A DNA stretch of 64,000 bases from Marivita sp. GTDB taxonomy: Bacteria > Pseudomonadota > Alphaproteobacteria > Rhodobacterales > Rhodobacteraceae. Of this stretch, positions 53,838-64,000 are shown in pieces. The stretch covers positions 111,888-175,887 of the forward strand of contig NZ_JAIPUT010000003.1 in the NCBI RefSeq assembly GCF_020055635.1, read 5' to 3'. Each line of letters starts with the position of its first letter. The stretch's first letter is position 1. Made by a program: the position numbers and the translations under genes. The notes beneath the pieces were generated by a model. That model saw nothing but the letters and a program-made list of their open reading frames with translations. It was not told where the DNA came from and searched no databases.

Positions 53838-54590
53838 TCAGATCTTCCATCCCGAATGCAGGCAGGCGATGCCCATGCTCAGATTGCGGTACTTGGCGTT
53901 CTCGAACCCGGCTTGCCGCACCATGCCCAGGAACGTGTCCTGATCGGGGAACTTGCGGATCGATTCCACCAGGTATTGATAGCTGTCCCGGTCATTCGCG
54001 ATCGCCTGACCGAGGCGGGGGATGATGTTGAAGGAATAGAGATCATAAACCTTTTGCATCAATTCGTTCGGGATCTGGCTGAATTCCAGCACCATGAGCC
54101 GCCCGCCGGGGCGCAGCACGCGGAATGCCTCGTTCAGGGCTTCCTGCGGGCGCGTCACGTTCCGGATACCAAAGGAAATCGTGTAGACGTCGAAGGTGTT
54201 GTCCTCGAAGGGCAGATGCATCGCATCGCCAACGACCCAGTCAAGGCTGTCGCTCATGGCGTTGGCCTCGGCGCGCTTGCGGCCTTCGATCAGCATCGGT
54301 TCGGTCAGGTCGAGAACGGTCGCAGTCCCGGACCCGGCGCGCTTGAGAAACCGGAAGGAAATGTCCCCGGTGCCGCCTGCTACATCCAGGAGCTTCTGCC
54401 CCGGTCGTGGCGCGAGCCAATCCATCATCGCGTCTTTCCAGACACGGTGGATTCCGAATGACATCGCGTCATTCATGACATCGTATTTTGACGCGACCGA
54501 ACTGAACACGCCCTGAACGCGACCCGCCTTTTCGTTTTCAGGAACGTCCTGAAAGCCGAAATGCGTGGTGGATTGATTTTCGTCTGCCAT
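53838..54590 (-). CDS. ubiE: Ubiquinone/menaquinone C-methyltransferase UbiE
   Basis: 250 residues: [45 protein letters not shown] motif [15 protein letters not shown], post-motifs [38 protein letters not shown] and [10 protein letters not shown], all typical. C-methylates the quinone ring. Operon with ubiB; divergent from mutM across 85 bases. Confidence 0.95.
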   Translation of the reverse strand: MADENQSTTHFGFQDVPENEKAGRVQGVFSSVASKYDVMNDAMSFGIHRVWKDAMMDWLAPRPGQKLLDVAGGTGDISFRFLKRAGSGTATVLDLTEPMLIEGRKRAEANAMSDSLDWVVGDAMHLPFEDNTFDVYTISFGIRNVTRPQEALNEAFRVLRPGGRLMVLEFSQIPNELMQKVYDLYSFNIIPRLGQAIANDRDSYQYLVESIRKFPDQDTFLGMVRQAGFENAKYRNLSMGIACLHSGWKI

Positions 54591-54675
54591 AAGCCTTGTC
54601 GTTTCCCGTGCCAGACTTTCTTATAGAGCGCCCAGACGGCGTTACAATGCGACGACACGAGACAGGACACCCCGA

Positions 54676-55527
54676 ATGCCCGAATTGCCCGAGGTTGAGA
54701 CGGTACGACGCGGGCTGATCCCTGCGATGGAGGATCAGATCATTGCCCGCGCGCAGGTCAACCGCCCGGACCTTCGATGGCCGTTCCCGGAAAACATGGC
54801 GGAACGGCTGACCGGGAAGCGGGTTCTGCGACTGCGGCGCCGATCAAAATACATCCTGGCGGATCTGGACAGCGGCGAAACGGCCCTGATCCATCTTGGC
54901 ATGTCAGGCCGCATGCTGGTGTCCGGCGACCCCCTGGGGCAGTTCGTCCACGATCATCCGGCAACCGAGAAACACGACCATGTGGTGCTCGACATGGATA
55001 ACGGCGCGCGCATCACCTTCAACGATCCGCGCAGGTTCGGCGCGATGGATCTGTTTGCCACCGACGGGGCCGATACGCATCCGCTTCTGGCCTCGATCGG
55101 GCCGGAGCCTTTGGGCAACAGCTTTGACGAGCCCTACCTCGTGGCGGCACTGGCGCACCGCAACACGCCGATGAAAGCGGCGCTTCTGGATCAGAAGACA
55201 GTTGCGGGCCTGGGCAACATCTATGTGTGCGAAGCTTTGTTTCGTTCAAAAATTCACCCCACACGTCCAGCGCGCAAGGTGTCGAAAGACCGTCTTTCGC
55301 GGCTCGTTCCGGTGATCCGCGAAGTGCTGAGAGATGCCATCGAAGCGGGCGGTTCCTCGCTGCGCGATTTCCGGCAAGCCGATGGCGAACTTGGATATTT
55401 TCAGCACAGCTTTGACGTCTACGGGCGCGAAGGCGCGCCCTGCCGCACCCCCGGATGCAACTCGACAATCCGCCGCATCGTACAATCGGGACGCTCGACT
55501 TTCTACTGTCCGACCTGCCAAAGATAG
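54676..55527 (+). CDS. mutM: Formamidopyrimidine-DNA glycosylase
   Basis: 283 residues. [13 protein letters not shown] at the N-terminus gives the catalytic Pro2 (after Met removal) and Glu3, the H2TH region is [23 protein letters not shown], and the zinc finger is [12 protein letters not shown]...FYCPTC at the C-terminus. Removes oxidised purines such as 8-oxoguanine from DNA. Genes on this strand continue to echA, rpsT, dnaA, an order widespread in Rhodobacterales. Confidence 0.96.
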   Translation: MPELPEVETVRRGLIPAMEDQIIARAQVNRPDLRWPFPENMAERLTGKRVLRLRRRSKYILADLDSGETALIHLGMSGRMLVSGDPLGQFVHDHPATEKHDHVVLDMDNGARITFNDPRRFGAMDLFATDGADTHPLLASIGPEPLGNSFDEPYLVAALAHRNTPMKAALLDQKTVAGLGNIYVCEALFRSKIHPTRPARKVSKDRLSRLVPVIREVLRDAIEAGGSSLRDFRQADGELGYFQHSFDVYGREGAPCRTPGCNSTIRRIVQSGRSTFYCPTCQR

Positions 55528-55592
55528 CTTGAACGGTGCCAGACACATGCGTAAGGCTGCACCTCTGAGATCACCGAACGGAGCCCTGACTC

Positions 55593-56369
55593 ATGGCTTA
55601 TGAGACGATCATCGTCGAAATCGAAGATCATGTTGCCACCATCAAACTCAATCGGCCCGACGCCCTGAATGCGCTCAATAGCCAGTTGCTGTCGGAATTG
55701 GCTACCGCGCTGAAAGAGGCCGATGCCAACGAGAAGGTGCGCTGCATCGTCCTGACCGGGTCGCCCAAGGCTTTTGCAGCCGGCGCAGATATCAAGGAAA
55801 TGTCCGAAAAGAGCTTCGTCGAGATGTTCATGTCCGACTTCTTCGGCGCGGAATCACTGGCCGTCTGCAAGACGCGCAAGCCGGTGATCGCTGCCGTGGC
55901 GGGTTATGCGCTGGGCGGCGGGTGCGAACTGGCCATGATGTGCGATTTCATCATCGCGGCCGACACGGCCAAGTTCGGCCAGCCCGAGATCAATCTGGGC
56001 GTTGTGGCGGGCATCGGCGGAACCCAGCGCCTGACCCGCTTTGTCGGCAAGTCCAAATCCATGGACATGCACCTGACAGGCCGCTTCATGGATGCCGAAG
56101 AGGCCGAACGCGCCGGGCTTGTCAGCCGGGTCGTTCCCTCGAAATCGCTGATGGAAGAAGCCCAGTCCGCTGCGGCAAAGATCGGCGAGAAATCGATGCT
56201 GGCGACTTTCGCGGTCAAGGAAGCCGTGAACCGTGCCTACGAGACGACGCTGAGCGAAGGACTGCTGGCCGAACGGCGGCTGTTCCACGCGCTTTTTGCC
56301 ACGGAAGATCAGCAAGAGGGCATGGCCGCCTTCCTCGAAAAACGCACACCCCAGTTCCGCGACAGATAA
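55593..56369 (+). CDS. Enoyl-CoA hydratase/crotonase family protein
   Basis: 258 residues with the oxyanion-hole segments [12 protein letters not shown] and [18 protein letters not shown] and both catalytic glutamates ([27 protein letters not shown]). C-terminal trimerisation helix [21 protein letters not shown]. Probably hydrates short-chain enoyl-CoA in beta-oxidation or butanoate metabolism. Conserved in this position between mutM and rpsT in related genomes. Confidence 0.9.
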   Translation: MAYETIIVEIEDHVATIKLNRPDALNALNSQLLSELATALKEADANEKVRCIVLTGSPKAFAAGADIKEMSEKSFVEMFMSDFFGAESLAVCKTRKPVIAAVAGYALGGGCELAMMCDFIIAADTAKFGQPEINLGVVAGIGGTQRLTRFVGKSKSMDMHLTGRFMDAEEAERAGLVSRVVPSKSLMEEAQSAAAKIGEKSMLATFAVKEAVNRAYETTLSEGLLAERRLFHALFATEDQQEGMAAFLEKRTPQFRDR

Positions 56370-56525
56370 TCGCGAAAAACAGGCCTTTTCACGACGTGGA
56401 TCAGGGGCTATACGCCCCGATACATGCGTGTGATGCCCGCTCTGGCAAGATTCGATCCGGTCGATGGTTCCGGGCGTGCTGACATATGCAACCCAATTTG
56501 AACCAAACGAACCAGGATAGAACTC

Positions 56526-56789
56526 ATGGCAAATTCGCCCCAGGCCAAGAAGCGCGCAAAACATAACGAAAAGCGCTTCGCGATCAACAAGGCGCGTCGC
56601 TCGCGCATCCGTACATTCCTCCGCAAGGTCGAAGAAGCCATCGCTTCCGGCGACAAGGAAGCCGCGACTGCCGCTCTGCGCGCAGCCCAGCCTGAAATCA
56701 TGCGCGGCGTGACCAAAGGCGTGTTCCACAAGAATACCGCATCGCGCAAGGTGTCCCGCTTGTCGTCCCGCGTCAAAGCGCTTGGCTGA
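56526..56789 (+). CDS. rpsT: Small ribosomal subunit protein bS20
   Basis: 87 residues: [59 protein letters not shown], all standard for S20. Typical AT-rich leader (about 56480-56525) with AGGATAG before the start; followed by a strong terminator. Confidence 0.97.
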   Translation: MANSPQAKKRAKHNEKRFAINKARRSRIRTFLRKVEEAIASGDKEAATAALRAAQPEIMRGVTKGVFHKNTASRKVSRLSSRVKALG

Positions 56790-56826
56790 GAATCGTCGGC
56801 TGTCCCGATCGCTTCCAAAAATCAAG

Positions 56827-56856
56827 ACGCCGCTTCATCCGGAGCGGCGTTTTTTA
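56827..56856 (+). terminator. Rho-independent terminator of rpsT
   Basis: ACGCCGCT (56827-56834) pairs with AGCGGCGT (56843-56850) over an 8-base loop, then TTTTTATT. It follows the rpsT stop by 37 bases and isolates dnaA from the upstream genes. Confidence 0.85.
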
Positions 56857-57263
56857 TTGGCTCCTGCGCAGCCGTGCACCGCTCCGAGATTCTTTTCGAC
56901 CATTGCCTGAGTCAACAACGAAGATCAGTTGATGGCATGCCGACCACCCTTATAAATCAAAGCTGCGAGTCACATCGCTGGGGGGACAGGCCTCGGCAGT
57001 TCAAAATCGAAACAAAAATCTGCCTTCGATTTTGGCCGGCCGACATAATTGATAGAAGATCAACCGCCTTGTCCGTATTGATGTAAGAGCTGCTGTGAAC
57101 ACCCTTTGCCAGGCGTTCCGCATCTCGGTTTTTGGGTCAGCTGGTATCGTCCGGGCTGTCCATGAATCGTCTATTCCCGGATGTACCGCATGGGGACATG
57201 AACGTGTCACCCGAGTTGGGGAAACGCATGTGGCGACACGTGCCGACAGTGGAACAGGGACAG
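56857..57263. other. Intergenic region upstream of dnaA (origin candidate not confirmed)
   Basis: About 400 bases, AT-richer than the genes around it at 57000-57085. It contains a perfect 10-base inverted repeat CAAAATCGAA (57002-57011) / TTCGATTTTG (57025-57034) with a 13-base spacer. No good DnaA box (TTATNCACA) was found; GTGTTCACA on the minus strand near 57096 is a two-mismatch match only. It likely carries the dnaA promoter and a regulatory site; whether it is part of oriC cannot be shown. Confidence 0.4.
57002..57034. promoter_or_regulatory. Inverted repeat upstream of dnaA
   Basis: Perfect 10-base arms, 13-base spacer, 230 bases before the dnaA start in an AT-rich stretch. Candidate operator, or a site for a nucleoid or initiation protein. 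Confidence 0.35.
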
Positions 57264-58652
57264 ATGACGCAAGATCAGTGGGGCACGATTCGGGATGAAC
57301 TGCATCAAACCATGGGAGCCAACAGCTTCCAGAGCTGGATAGAACCCCTGAAATTCGTCGACGCGGAAGCGGGGATCGCCCGCTTCCGGGTCCCGACCAA
57401 TTTCTTCGGAAACTACGTCTCGCAAACTTATGGCGACATGATCCTCGCCAAGATCACGCGGTTCAACCCAAGTATCAGAAGGGTCACCTTTGACGCCGAC
57501 ACGACCAGTCAGTCGGCAGCTGCCACACCGGTCTCCAAAGCCCCCCAAGCCGAAATTTCCGAGATCGCCGCGCCGGCGGTCGCCGTGAAACCGGCGTCCT
57601 TGTCCGACAGCCTTCCGGGCTCTCCTCTCGACAAGCGGTTCACCTTCGACACGTTTGTCGTGGGCAAACCCAACGAACTCGCCCATGCCGCAGCACGCCG
57701 CGTGGCCGAAGGCGGTCCGGTCACCTTCAATCCGTTGTTTCTTTACGGCGGTGTTGGCCTGGGCAAGACCCACCTGATGCACGCCATCGCCTGGGAACTG
57801 CGCACGCATCAGCCGCATCTCAATGTCCTGAACTTGTCGGCCGAACAGTTCATGTACCGCTTCGTTCAGGCGCTGCGTGACCGCAAGATGATGGATTTCA
57901 AGGAATTGTTCCGCTCGGTCGACGTGCTGATGGTGGATGATGTGCAGTTTATCGCTGGCAAGGACAGCACGCAGGAAGAGTTCTTTCACACGTTCAATGC
58001 ACTGGTGGATCAGCACAAGCAGATCATCATTTCGGCCGATCGCGCCCCGGACGAGATCAAGGATCTTGAAAACCGCATTCGGTCGCGCCTGCAAAGCGGG
58101 CTGGTCGTCGATCTGCACCCGACGGATTACGAACTGCGTCTTGGCATCCTGCAAGCGAAATCCGAAATGTATGCGCGGATGTATCCCGGTCTCGAGGTAG
58201 AGCGCGGGATTCTCGAATTCCTTGCCGCGCGGATCGTCAGCAATGTCCGTATCCTGGAGGGCGCGCTGACCCGCCTGTTTGCCTTCGCCTCGCTTGTCGG
58301 CAAACCGATCTCGATGGACCTCACGCAGGAATGCCTGACCGACATCCTGCGCGTGTCGGAACGCAAGGTCTCGATCGAAGAGATTCAGCGAAAGGTCGCG
58401 GACCACTACCTGATCCGCCACTCCGATCTTGTCGGGCCCAAGCGTGTGCGCACCTTTGCCCGTCCGCGCCAGATCGCGATGTATCTGTGCAAGCAATTGA
58501 CGACACGGTCGCTTCCGGAAATTGGCCGCCATTTCGGCGGGCGCGACCACACCACGGTCATGCACGGTGTGCGCCGCATCGAAGAGCTCAGAAAACAGGA
58601 CGCACAGATTGCCGAAGACGTGGAACTGCTGCGCCGCTCCCTCGAAGCCTGA
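57264..58652 (+). CDS. dnaA: Chromosomal replication initiator protein DnaA
   Basis: 462 residues. N-terminal domain I (WIEPLKFVDAEAGIARFRVPTNFFGNYVSQ), a proline/serine-rich linker, the AAA+ domain with Walker A FLYGGVGLGKTHLMHAI and Walker B VDVLMVDDVQFIAGKDSTQEEFFHTFN, and the DNA-binding domain IV with its signature GRDHTTVMHGVRRIEEL. Start at MTQDQW matches the usual N-terminus in Rhodobacteraceae; upstream in-frame ATG/GTG codons back to 57132 would add up to 44 residues of atypical sequence. Followed by dnaN after 154 bases. Confidence 0.95.
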   Translation: MTQDQWGTIRDELHQTMGANSFQSWIEPLKFVDAEAGIARFRVPTNFFGNYVSQTYGDMILAKITRFNPSIRRVTFDADTTSQSAAATPVSKAPQAEISEIAAPAVAVKPASLSDSLPGSPLDKRFTFDTFVVGKPNELAHAAARRVAEGGPVTFNPLFLYGGVGLGKTHLMHAIAWELRTHQPHLNVLNLSAEQFMYRFVQALRDRKMMDFKELFRSVDVLMVDDVQFIAGKDSTQEEFFHTFNALVDQHKQIIISADRAPDEIKDLENRIRSRLQSGLVVDLHPTDYELRLGILQAKSEMYARMYPGLEVERGILEFLAARIVSNVRILEGALTRLFAFASLVGKPISMDLTQECLTDILRVSERKVSIEEIQRKVADHYLIRHSDLVGPKRVRTFARPRQIAMYLCKQLTTRSLPEIGRHFGGRDHTTVMHGVRRIEELRKQDAQIAEDVELLRRSLEA

Positions 58653-58806
58653 GTCTCTGGGACAACAAATGAGGCAGTTGCGTGTCTTGCTGCACGCCTG
58701 CCCTTGACCCTGCGCTCAATCCAGCCAAGAAATTGCAAAACAAGGACTTGGAGAGCAACCCTGATGCGGGTTACTGTCGACGTCCGGTCAGTCGGGGGAT
58801 GAACGC

Positions 58807-59925
58807 ATGAAATTCAGCATGGAACGCGGCACACTGCTCAAGGCAGTGTCCCAGGCGCAGTCCGTTGTCGAGCGGCGCAACACAATTCCAATCCTGGCCA
58901 ATGTCCTGATCGAAGCCGAGGGCGACACTGTCCAGTTCCGGGCAACCGATCTCGATATCGAAGTTGTTGACCGCGCCGTGGCCCAGGTCGAGCGCGCCGG
59001 AGCGACGACGGTATCCGCGGTCACCCTGCACGAGATCGTTCGGAAACTCCCGGACGGCGCGCTGGTGTCGGTTTCGGAAGATGGCACCTCCGGTCGTCTG
59101 ACCGTCGAGGCGGGTCGCTCGAACTTTTCGCTGGCGACCCTGCCGAAGGAAGATTTCCCGGTCATGGCCTCGTCCGAATACAGCGCCAACTTCTCGGCAC
59201 CGGCCCCGGTGCTGCGTCGGCTCTTCGACAAATCGAAATTCGCGATCTCGACCGAGGAAACCCGCTATTATCTCAACGGGGTCTACATGCACGTCGCGGA
59301 TAACGAGGACGGAAAGGCGCTGCGCTGTGTCGCCACCGACGGTCACCGGCTTGCGCGCATCGATGCTCCGCTCCCGGAAGGGGCCGCGGACATGCCGGGC
59401 GTGATCGTCCCGCGCAAGACCGTCGGCGAAATGCGCAAGTTGCTCGAAGATGACGACATGCAGATCGCTGTTTCGGTTTCGGAAACCAAGGTTCGCTTTG
59501 CAACACCCGACATCACCCTGACCTCCAAGGTCATCGACGGTACGTTCCCGGACTACACACGCGTGATCCCGCAAGGGAATACACGTCGGCTTGAAGTCGA
59601 CGCCGCCGAATTCGCCAAGGCGGTGGACCGTGTCGCGACCGTCTCCTCGGAACGCTCCCGTGCGGTGAAGCTGTCGCTTGACGAGGACAGGCTTATCCTG
59701 TCCGTCAACGCCCCCGACAGCGGTGCGGCGGAAGAAGAGCTTGCCGTGGCCTATGGTGACGATCGACTCGAGATCGGGTTCAACGCGAAATACCTGCTGG
59801 AGATCGCCAGCCAGGTGGATCGGGAAAACGCCGTCTTCATGTTCAATTCGGCAGGCGATCCGACCCTCATGCGCGAGGGCAACGACACCAGCGCTGTCTA
59901 TGTCGTCATGCCGATGCGCGTTTGA
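58807..59925 (+). CDS. dnaN: DNA polymerase III beta clamp
   Basis: 372 residues, three clamp domains. Begins MKFSMERGTLLKAVSQAQSVVERRNTIPILANVLIEAEG and ends YVVMPMRV, the standard sliding-clamp C-terminus. The YYLNGVYMHVADNEDGKALRCVATDGHRLAR block is conserved. The clamp tethers replicative polymerase. A short hairpin (AACCC-TGATGC-GGGTT, about 58759-58774) precedes the start. Confidence 0.97.
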   Translation: MKFSMERGTLLKAVSQAQSVVERRNTIPILANVLIEAEGDTVQFRATDLDIEVVDRAVAQVERAGATTVSAVTLHEIVRKLPDGALVSVSEDGTSGRLTVEAGRSNFSLATLPKEDFPVMASSEYSANFSAPAPVLRRLFDKSKFAISTEETRYYLNGVYMHVADNEDGKALRCVATDGHRLARIDAPLPEGAADMPGVIVPRKTVGEMRKLLEDDDMQIAVSVSETKVRFATPDITLTSKVIDGTFPDYTRVIPQGNTRRLEVDAAEFAKAVDRVATVSSERSRAVKLSLDEDRLILSVNAPDSGAAEEELAVAYGDDRLEIGFNAKYLLEIASQVDRENAVFMFNSAGDPTLMREGNDTSAVYVVMPMRV

Positions 59926-59954
59926 CGCCTCAGCGCCTTTGAACGGGGGCGCTG

Positions 59955-61064
59955 TTGCCACTTCATCTCAACCGCCTCACGCTATCGCATTTCCGATCTC
60001 ATCTGAGCGTCTCGCTTGCGCCAGATGCGCGGCCCGTCGTGCTTTACGGTCCGAACGGCGCGGGCAAGACCAATCTGATCGAAGCCGTCTCTCTGTTCTC
60101 ACCGGGCCGGGGCATGCGGCGCGCGTCCGCACAGGACATGACCCGGCGTCCCGAAGGACTGGGATGGAAGGTCAGCGGGCTTGTCGAAACTCCGGAGGGC
60201 GTACAGGAGATCGCGTTTCAGTCCGAACAGGGCAGCCCGCGTCAGGTGCGGATCAACGATAAACCGGCACCCCAGACGCGTCTTGGCGAACTGGTGCGGC
60301 TGCTGTGGCTGCTGCCATCGATGGACCGGCTCTGGATCGAAGGTGCCGAAGGCAGACGACGGTTTCTGGACCGGATGACCCTGAGTTTCTTCCCCGATCA
60401 TGGCGACGCATCGCTGATCTATGAAAAGGCGATGCGGGAGCGCAATCGCCTGCTCAAGGATCAGGTGCGCGATCCGATGTGGTACAAGGCGCTGGAAGCC
60501 CGGATGGCGCAGTCGGGGGCGCATATACACGCAAACCGACAACGGGCATTGAAACGCATCGCAGAGGCGCAGGATCAGGCCAGCACGCAATTTCCGACCG
60601 CGCAACTGGACCTGATCCAGACCGAAGGCGACATGCCCGACACCGAAGCCGACCTGCGCAGCGCGTTCGAGGAAAGCCGGTTTCGCGACCTTGCCGCCGG
60701 TCGCACGCTTGTCGGGCCGCACCGAGCGGACCTTCATGGCGTCTTCGCTGCCAAGGGTGTGCCCGCAGCCGACAGTTCGACCGGCGAGCAGAAGGCGCTT
60801 CTGATCTCGCTGGTCCTGTCCAATGCGCGCGCCTTGGTCGAGGATTTCGGCGCGCCTCCGATCGTCCTGCTGGACGAGGTCGCGGCCCATCTGGATGCAA
60901 GCCGCCGCGCTGCCCTTTACGACGAGATCTGCGCGCTCGGGGCGCAGGCCTGGATGACCGGAACAGGCGCGGAACTGTTCACCGAACTCGGCACACGCGC
61001 CCAGTATTTCGAAGTCACGGAGACGGAGACCGGAACGGTCGTCACCTCGCGCGACAGCGTCTGA
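59955..61064 (+). CDS. recF: DNA replication and repair protein RecF
   Basis: 369 residues, SMC-like ATPase. Walker A LYGPNGAGKTNLIEAVSLFSPGRGMR near residue 32, signature SSTGEQKALLISLVLSNARALV and Walker B IVLLDEVAAHLD. RecF loads RecA at gaps. The start is TTG at 59955, chosen because the usual RecF N-terminus (PLHLNRLTLSHFRSH) begins there with GGGGGC upstream and no ATG nearby. 29 bases after dnaN. Confidence 0.94.
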   Translation: MPLHLNRLTLSHFRSHLSVSLAPDARPVVLYGPNGAGKTNLIEAVSLFSPGRGMRRASAQDMTRRPEGLGWKVSGLVETPEGVQEIAFQSEQGSPRQVRINDKPAPQTRLGELVRLLWLLPSMDRLWIEGAEGRRRFLDRMTLSFFPDHGDASLIYEKAMRERNRLLKDQVRDPMWYKALEARMAQSGAHIHANRQRALKRIAEAQDQASTQFPTAQLDLIQTEGDMPDTEADLRSAFEESRFRDLAAGRTLVGPHRADLHGVFAAKGVPAADSSTGEQKALLISLVLSNARALVEDFGAPPIVLLDEVAAHLDASRRAALYDEICALGAQAWMTGTGAELFTELGTRAQYFEVTETETGTVVTSRDSV

Positions 61065-61099
61065 CAAAACATGCGGCGGGCAAATCGTTTGACCGCTAA

Positions 61100-63589
<2,490 letters not shown>

Positions 63590-63847
63590 GGTTTTGTAGG
63601 GAAGCGCATAGTTTTTCGCGTGTCTACGCTTCGGAGAATGCTCCTTTATTAAGTTTATCAGGTGGTTGGGGGGAGGGCGTGAAGCTGCCTTTTCGGCGGC
63701 GCCTTCGGCGAGCCGTGGCGTCATTGCTTGAGATCTGTCGCTGCACTTTTCGTCAATCCGTTGGGTGATGAGCCATTGCCCATGAATGCATAAACAGGCG
63801 CTTATCCTCTGCCAAGCCAGACAGACAAGTTAACGAAGGGGAATATT
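63590..63847. other. Region between gyrB and an insertion sequence
   Basis: 258 bases without a recognisable gene, visibly lower in GC at both ends. No intrinsic terminator with a T run was identified. It probably contains the end of the gyrB transcript and the target site of the insertion sequence that follows. Confidence 0.4.
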
Positions 63848-64000
63848 TTGTTGAAAAACTCGTGCTTGATCGAAGCGTAAGTTGCTGATTCAATTCTTCT
63901 GACCAGCGGGAGAATTGAGCAATGTTGGGACCGAGACAGGAAGCGCAGGCAGCACTTTTCTACGAGTTCTCGCTGGAGGATCATGTTCCCCAAGATCATC
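63848..64000 (+). mobile_element. 5' end of an IS1182-like insertion sequence (runs off the window)
   Basis: The stretch begins with TTTTGTTGAAAAACTCGTGC, resembling the GTTGAAAAACTC ends often seen in this group of insertion sequences, and 70 bases later an IS1182-type transposase starts. The exact left terminal repeat and target duplication cannot be confirmed because the right end is outside the window. Confidence 0.55.
63922..64000 (+). CDS. IS1182-like transposase, N-terminal fragment (cut by window end)
   Basis: Reads MLGPRQEAQAALFYEFSLED and onwards through HVPQDH to the edge, the characteristic start of IS1182/DDE transposases. AGCGGGAGA precedes the ATG. Only the first 26 codons are visible, so intactness cannot be judged. 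Confidence 0.75.
   Translation, partial: MLGPRQEAQAALFYEFSLEDHVPQDH

Noticed and set aside
52019..54025. 668-residue plus-strand frame over the muramidase end, ubiB and part of ubiE
   Set aside because: Spans several well-identified genes on the other strand; no domain recognised.
56857..57263. Chromosome origin (oriC) next to dnaA
   Set aside because: Gene order is suggestive, but no cluster of DnaA boxes is visible. Reported only as an unconfirmed possibility.

Overview
The window looks like the chromosome of a motile, high-GC marine-type alphaproteobacterium of the Rhodobacteraceae (Roseobacter group). This is an inference from gene content and order: mutM / enoyl-CoA hydratase / rpsT / dnaA / dnaN / recF / gyrB in one strand order, the flaF-flbT flagellin regulators, the flgBC-fliEQ-flgFGAH-fliL block with fliI, flhA-fliR-flhB, several proteins typical of this family (DUF1217, DUF1467, DUF6455), and sites matching the CtrA binding pattern. 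No rRNA and no CRISPR array were seen.

Layout. 1-2.5 kb: end of a probable TAXI-type substrate-binding protein, a strong terminator and a fused TRAP permease. 2.5-7 kb: a glucosylglycerol-type compatible-solute block, with galU divergent from gpsA / HAD phosphatase / ggpS. It could make UDP-glucose and glycerol-3-phosphate, join them and dephosphorylate the product; a palindrome sits exactly midway between the divergent starts. 7.2-12.8 kb: a dipeptide ABC importer (dppA then dppBCDF). 13.2-17.3 kb: a metallo-hydrolase carrying an unexpected GXWXG/DUF4334 tail, an alpha/beta hydrolase and a TPR exported protein. 17.3-19 kb: a divergent CadC-like membrane regulator.

19-23 kb is gene-poor and looks like an accessory or decaying stretch: a DUF4126-like protein, a GST, an SDR, a broken IS5-type transposase and tRNA-Leu(CAG). 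23.1-32.5 kb is mostly housekeeping: an NDUFA9-like protein, three tandem four-cysteine DUF6455 mini-proteins, an M48 lipoprotein protease, YggU, nitroreductase, EI24, DUF1467, methylmalonyl-CoA epimerase, a response regulator, aspS and cfa. carB follows.

36-52.2 kb is a flagellar island in five blocks of alternating strand. They encode hook cap and hook-length control (flgD, fliK), the flagellin with its post-transcriptional regulators (fliC-flaF-flbT plus DUF1217), the export ATPase (fliI), rod, ring and basal-body genes (flgB to fliL), and the export gate with a muramidase (SLT-flhA-fliR-flhB-fliJ-like). Many neighbours overlap by 1 or 4 bases, suggesting translational coupling.

52.3-63.6 kb holds ubiquinone genes (ubiB, ubiE), mutM and the replication-initiation cluster ending in gyrB. 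The window closes in the first bases of a second insertion sequence (IS1182-like) downstream of gyrB.
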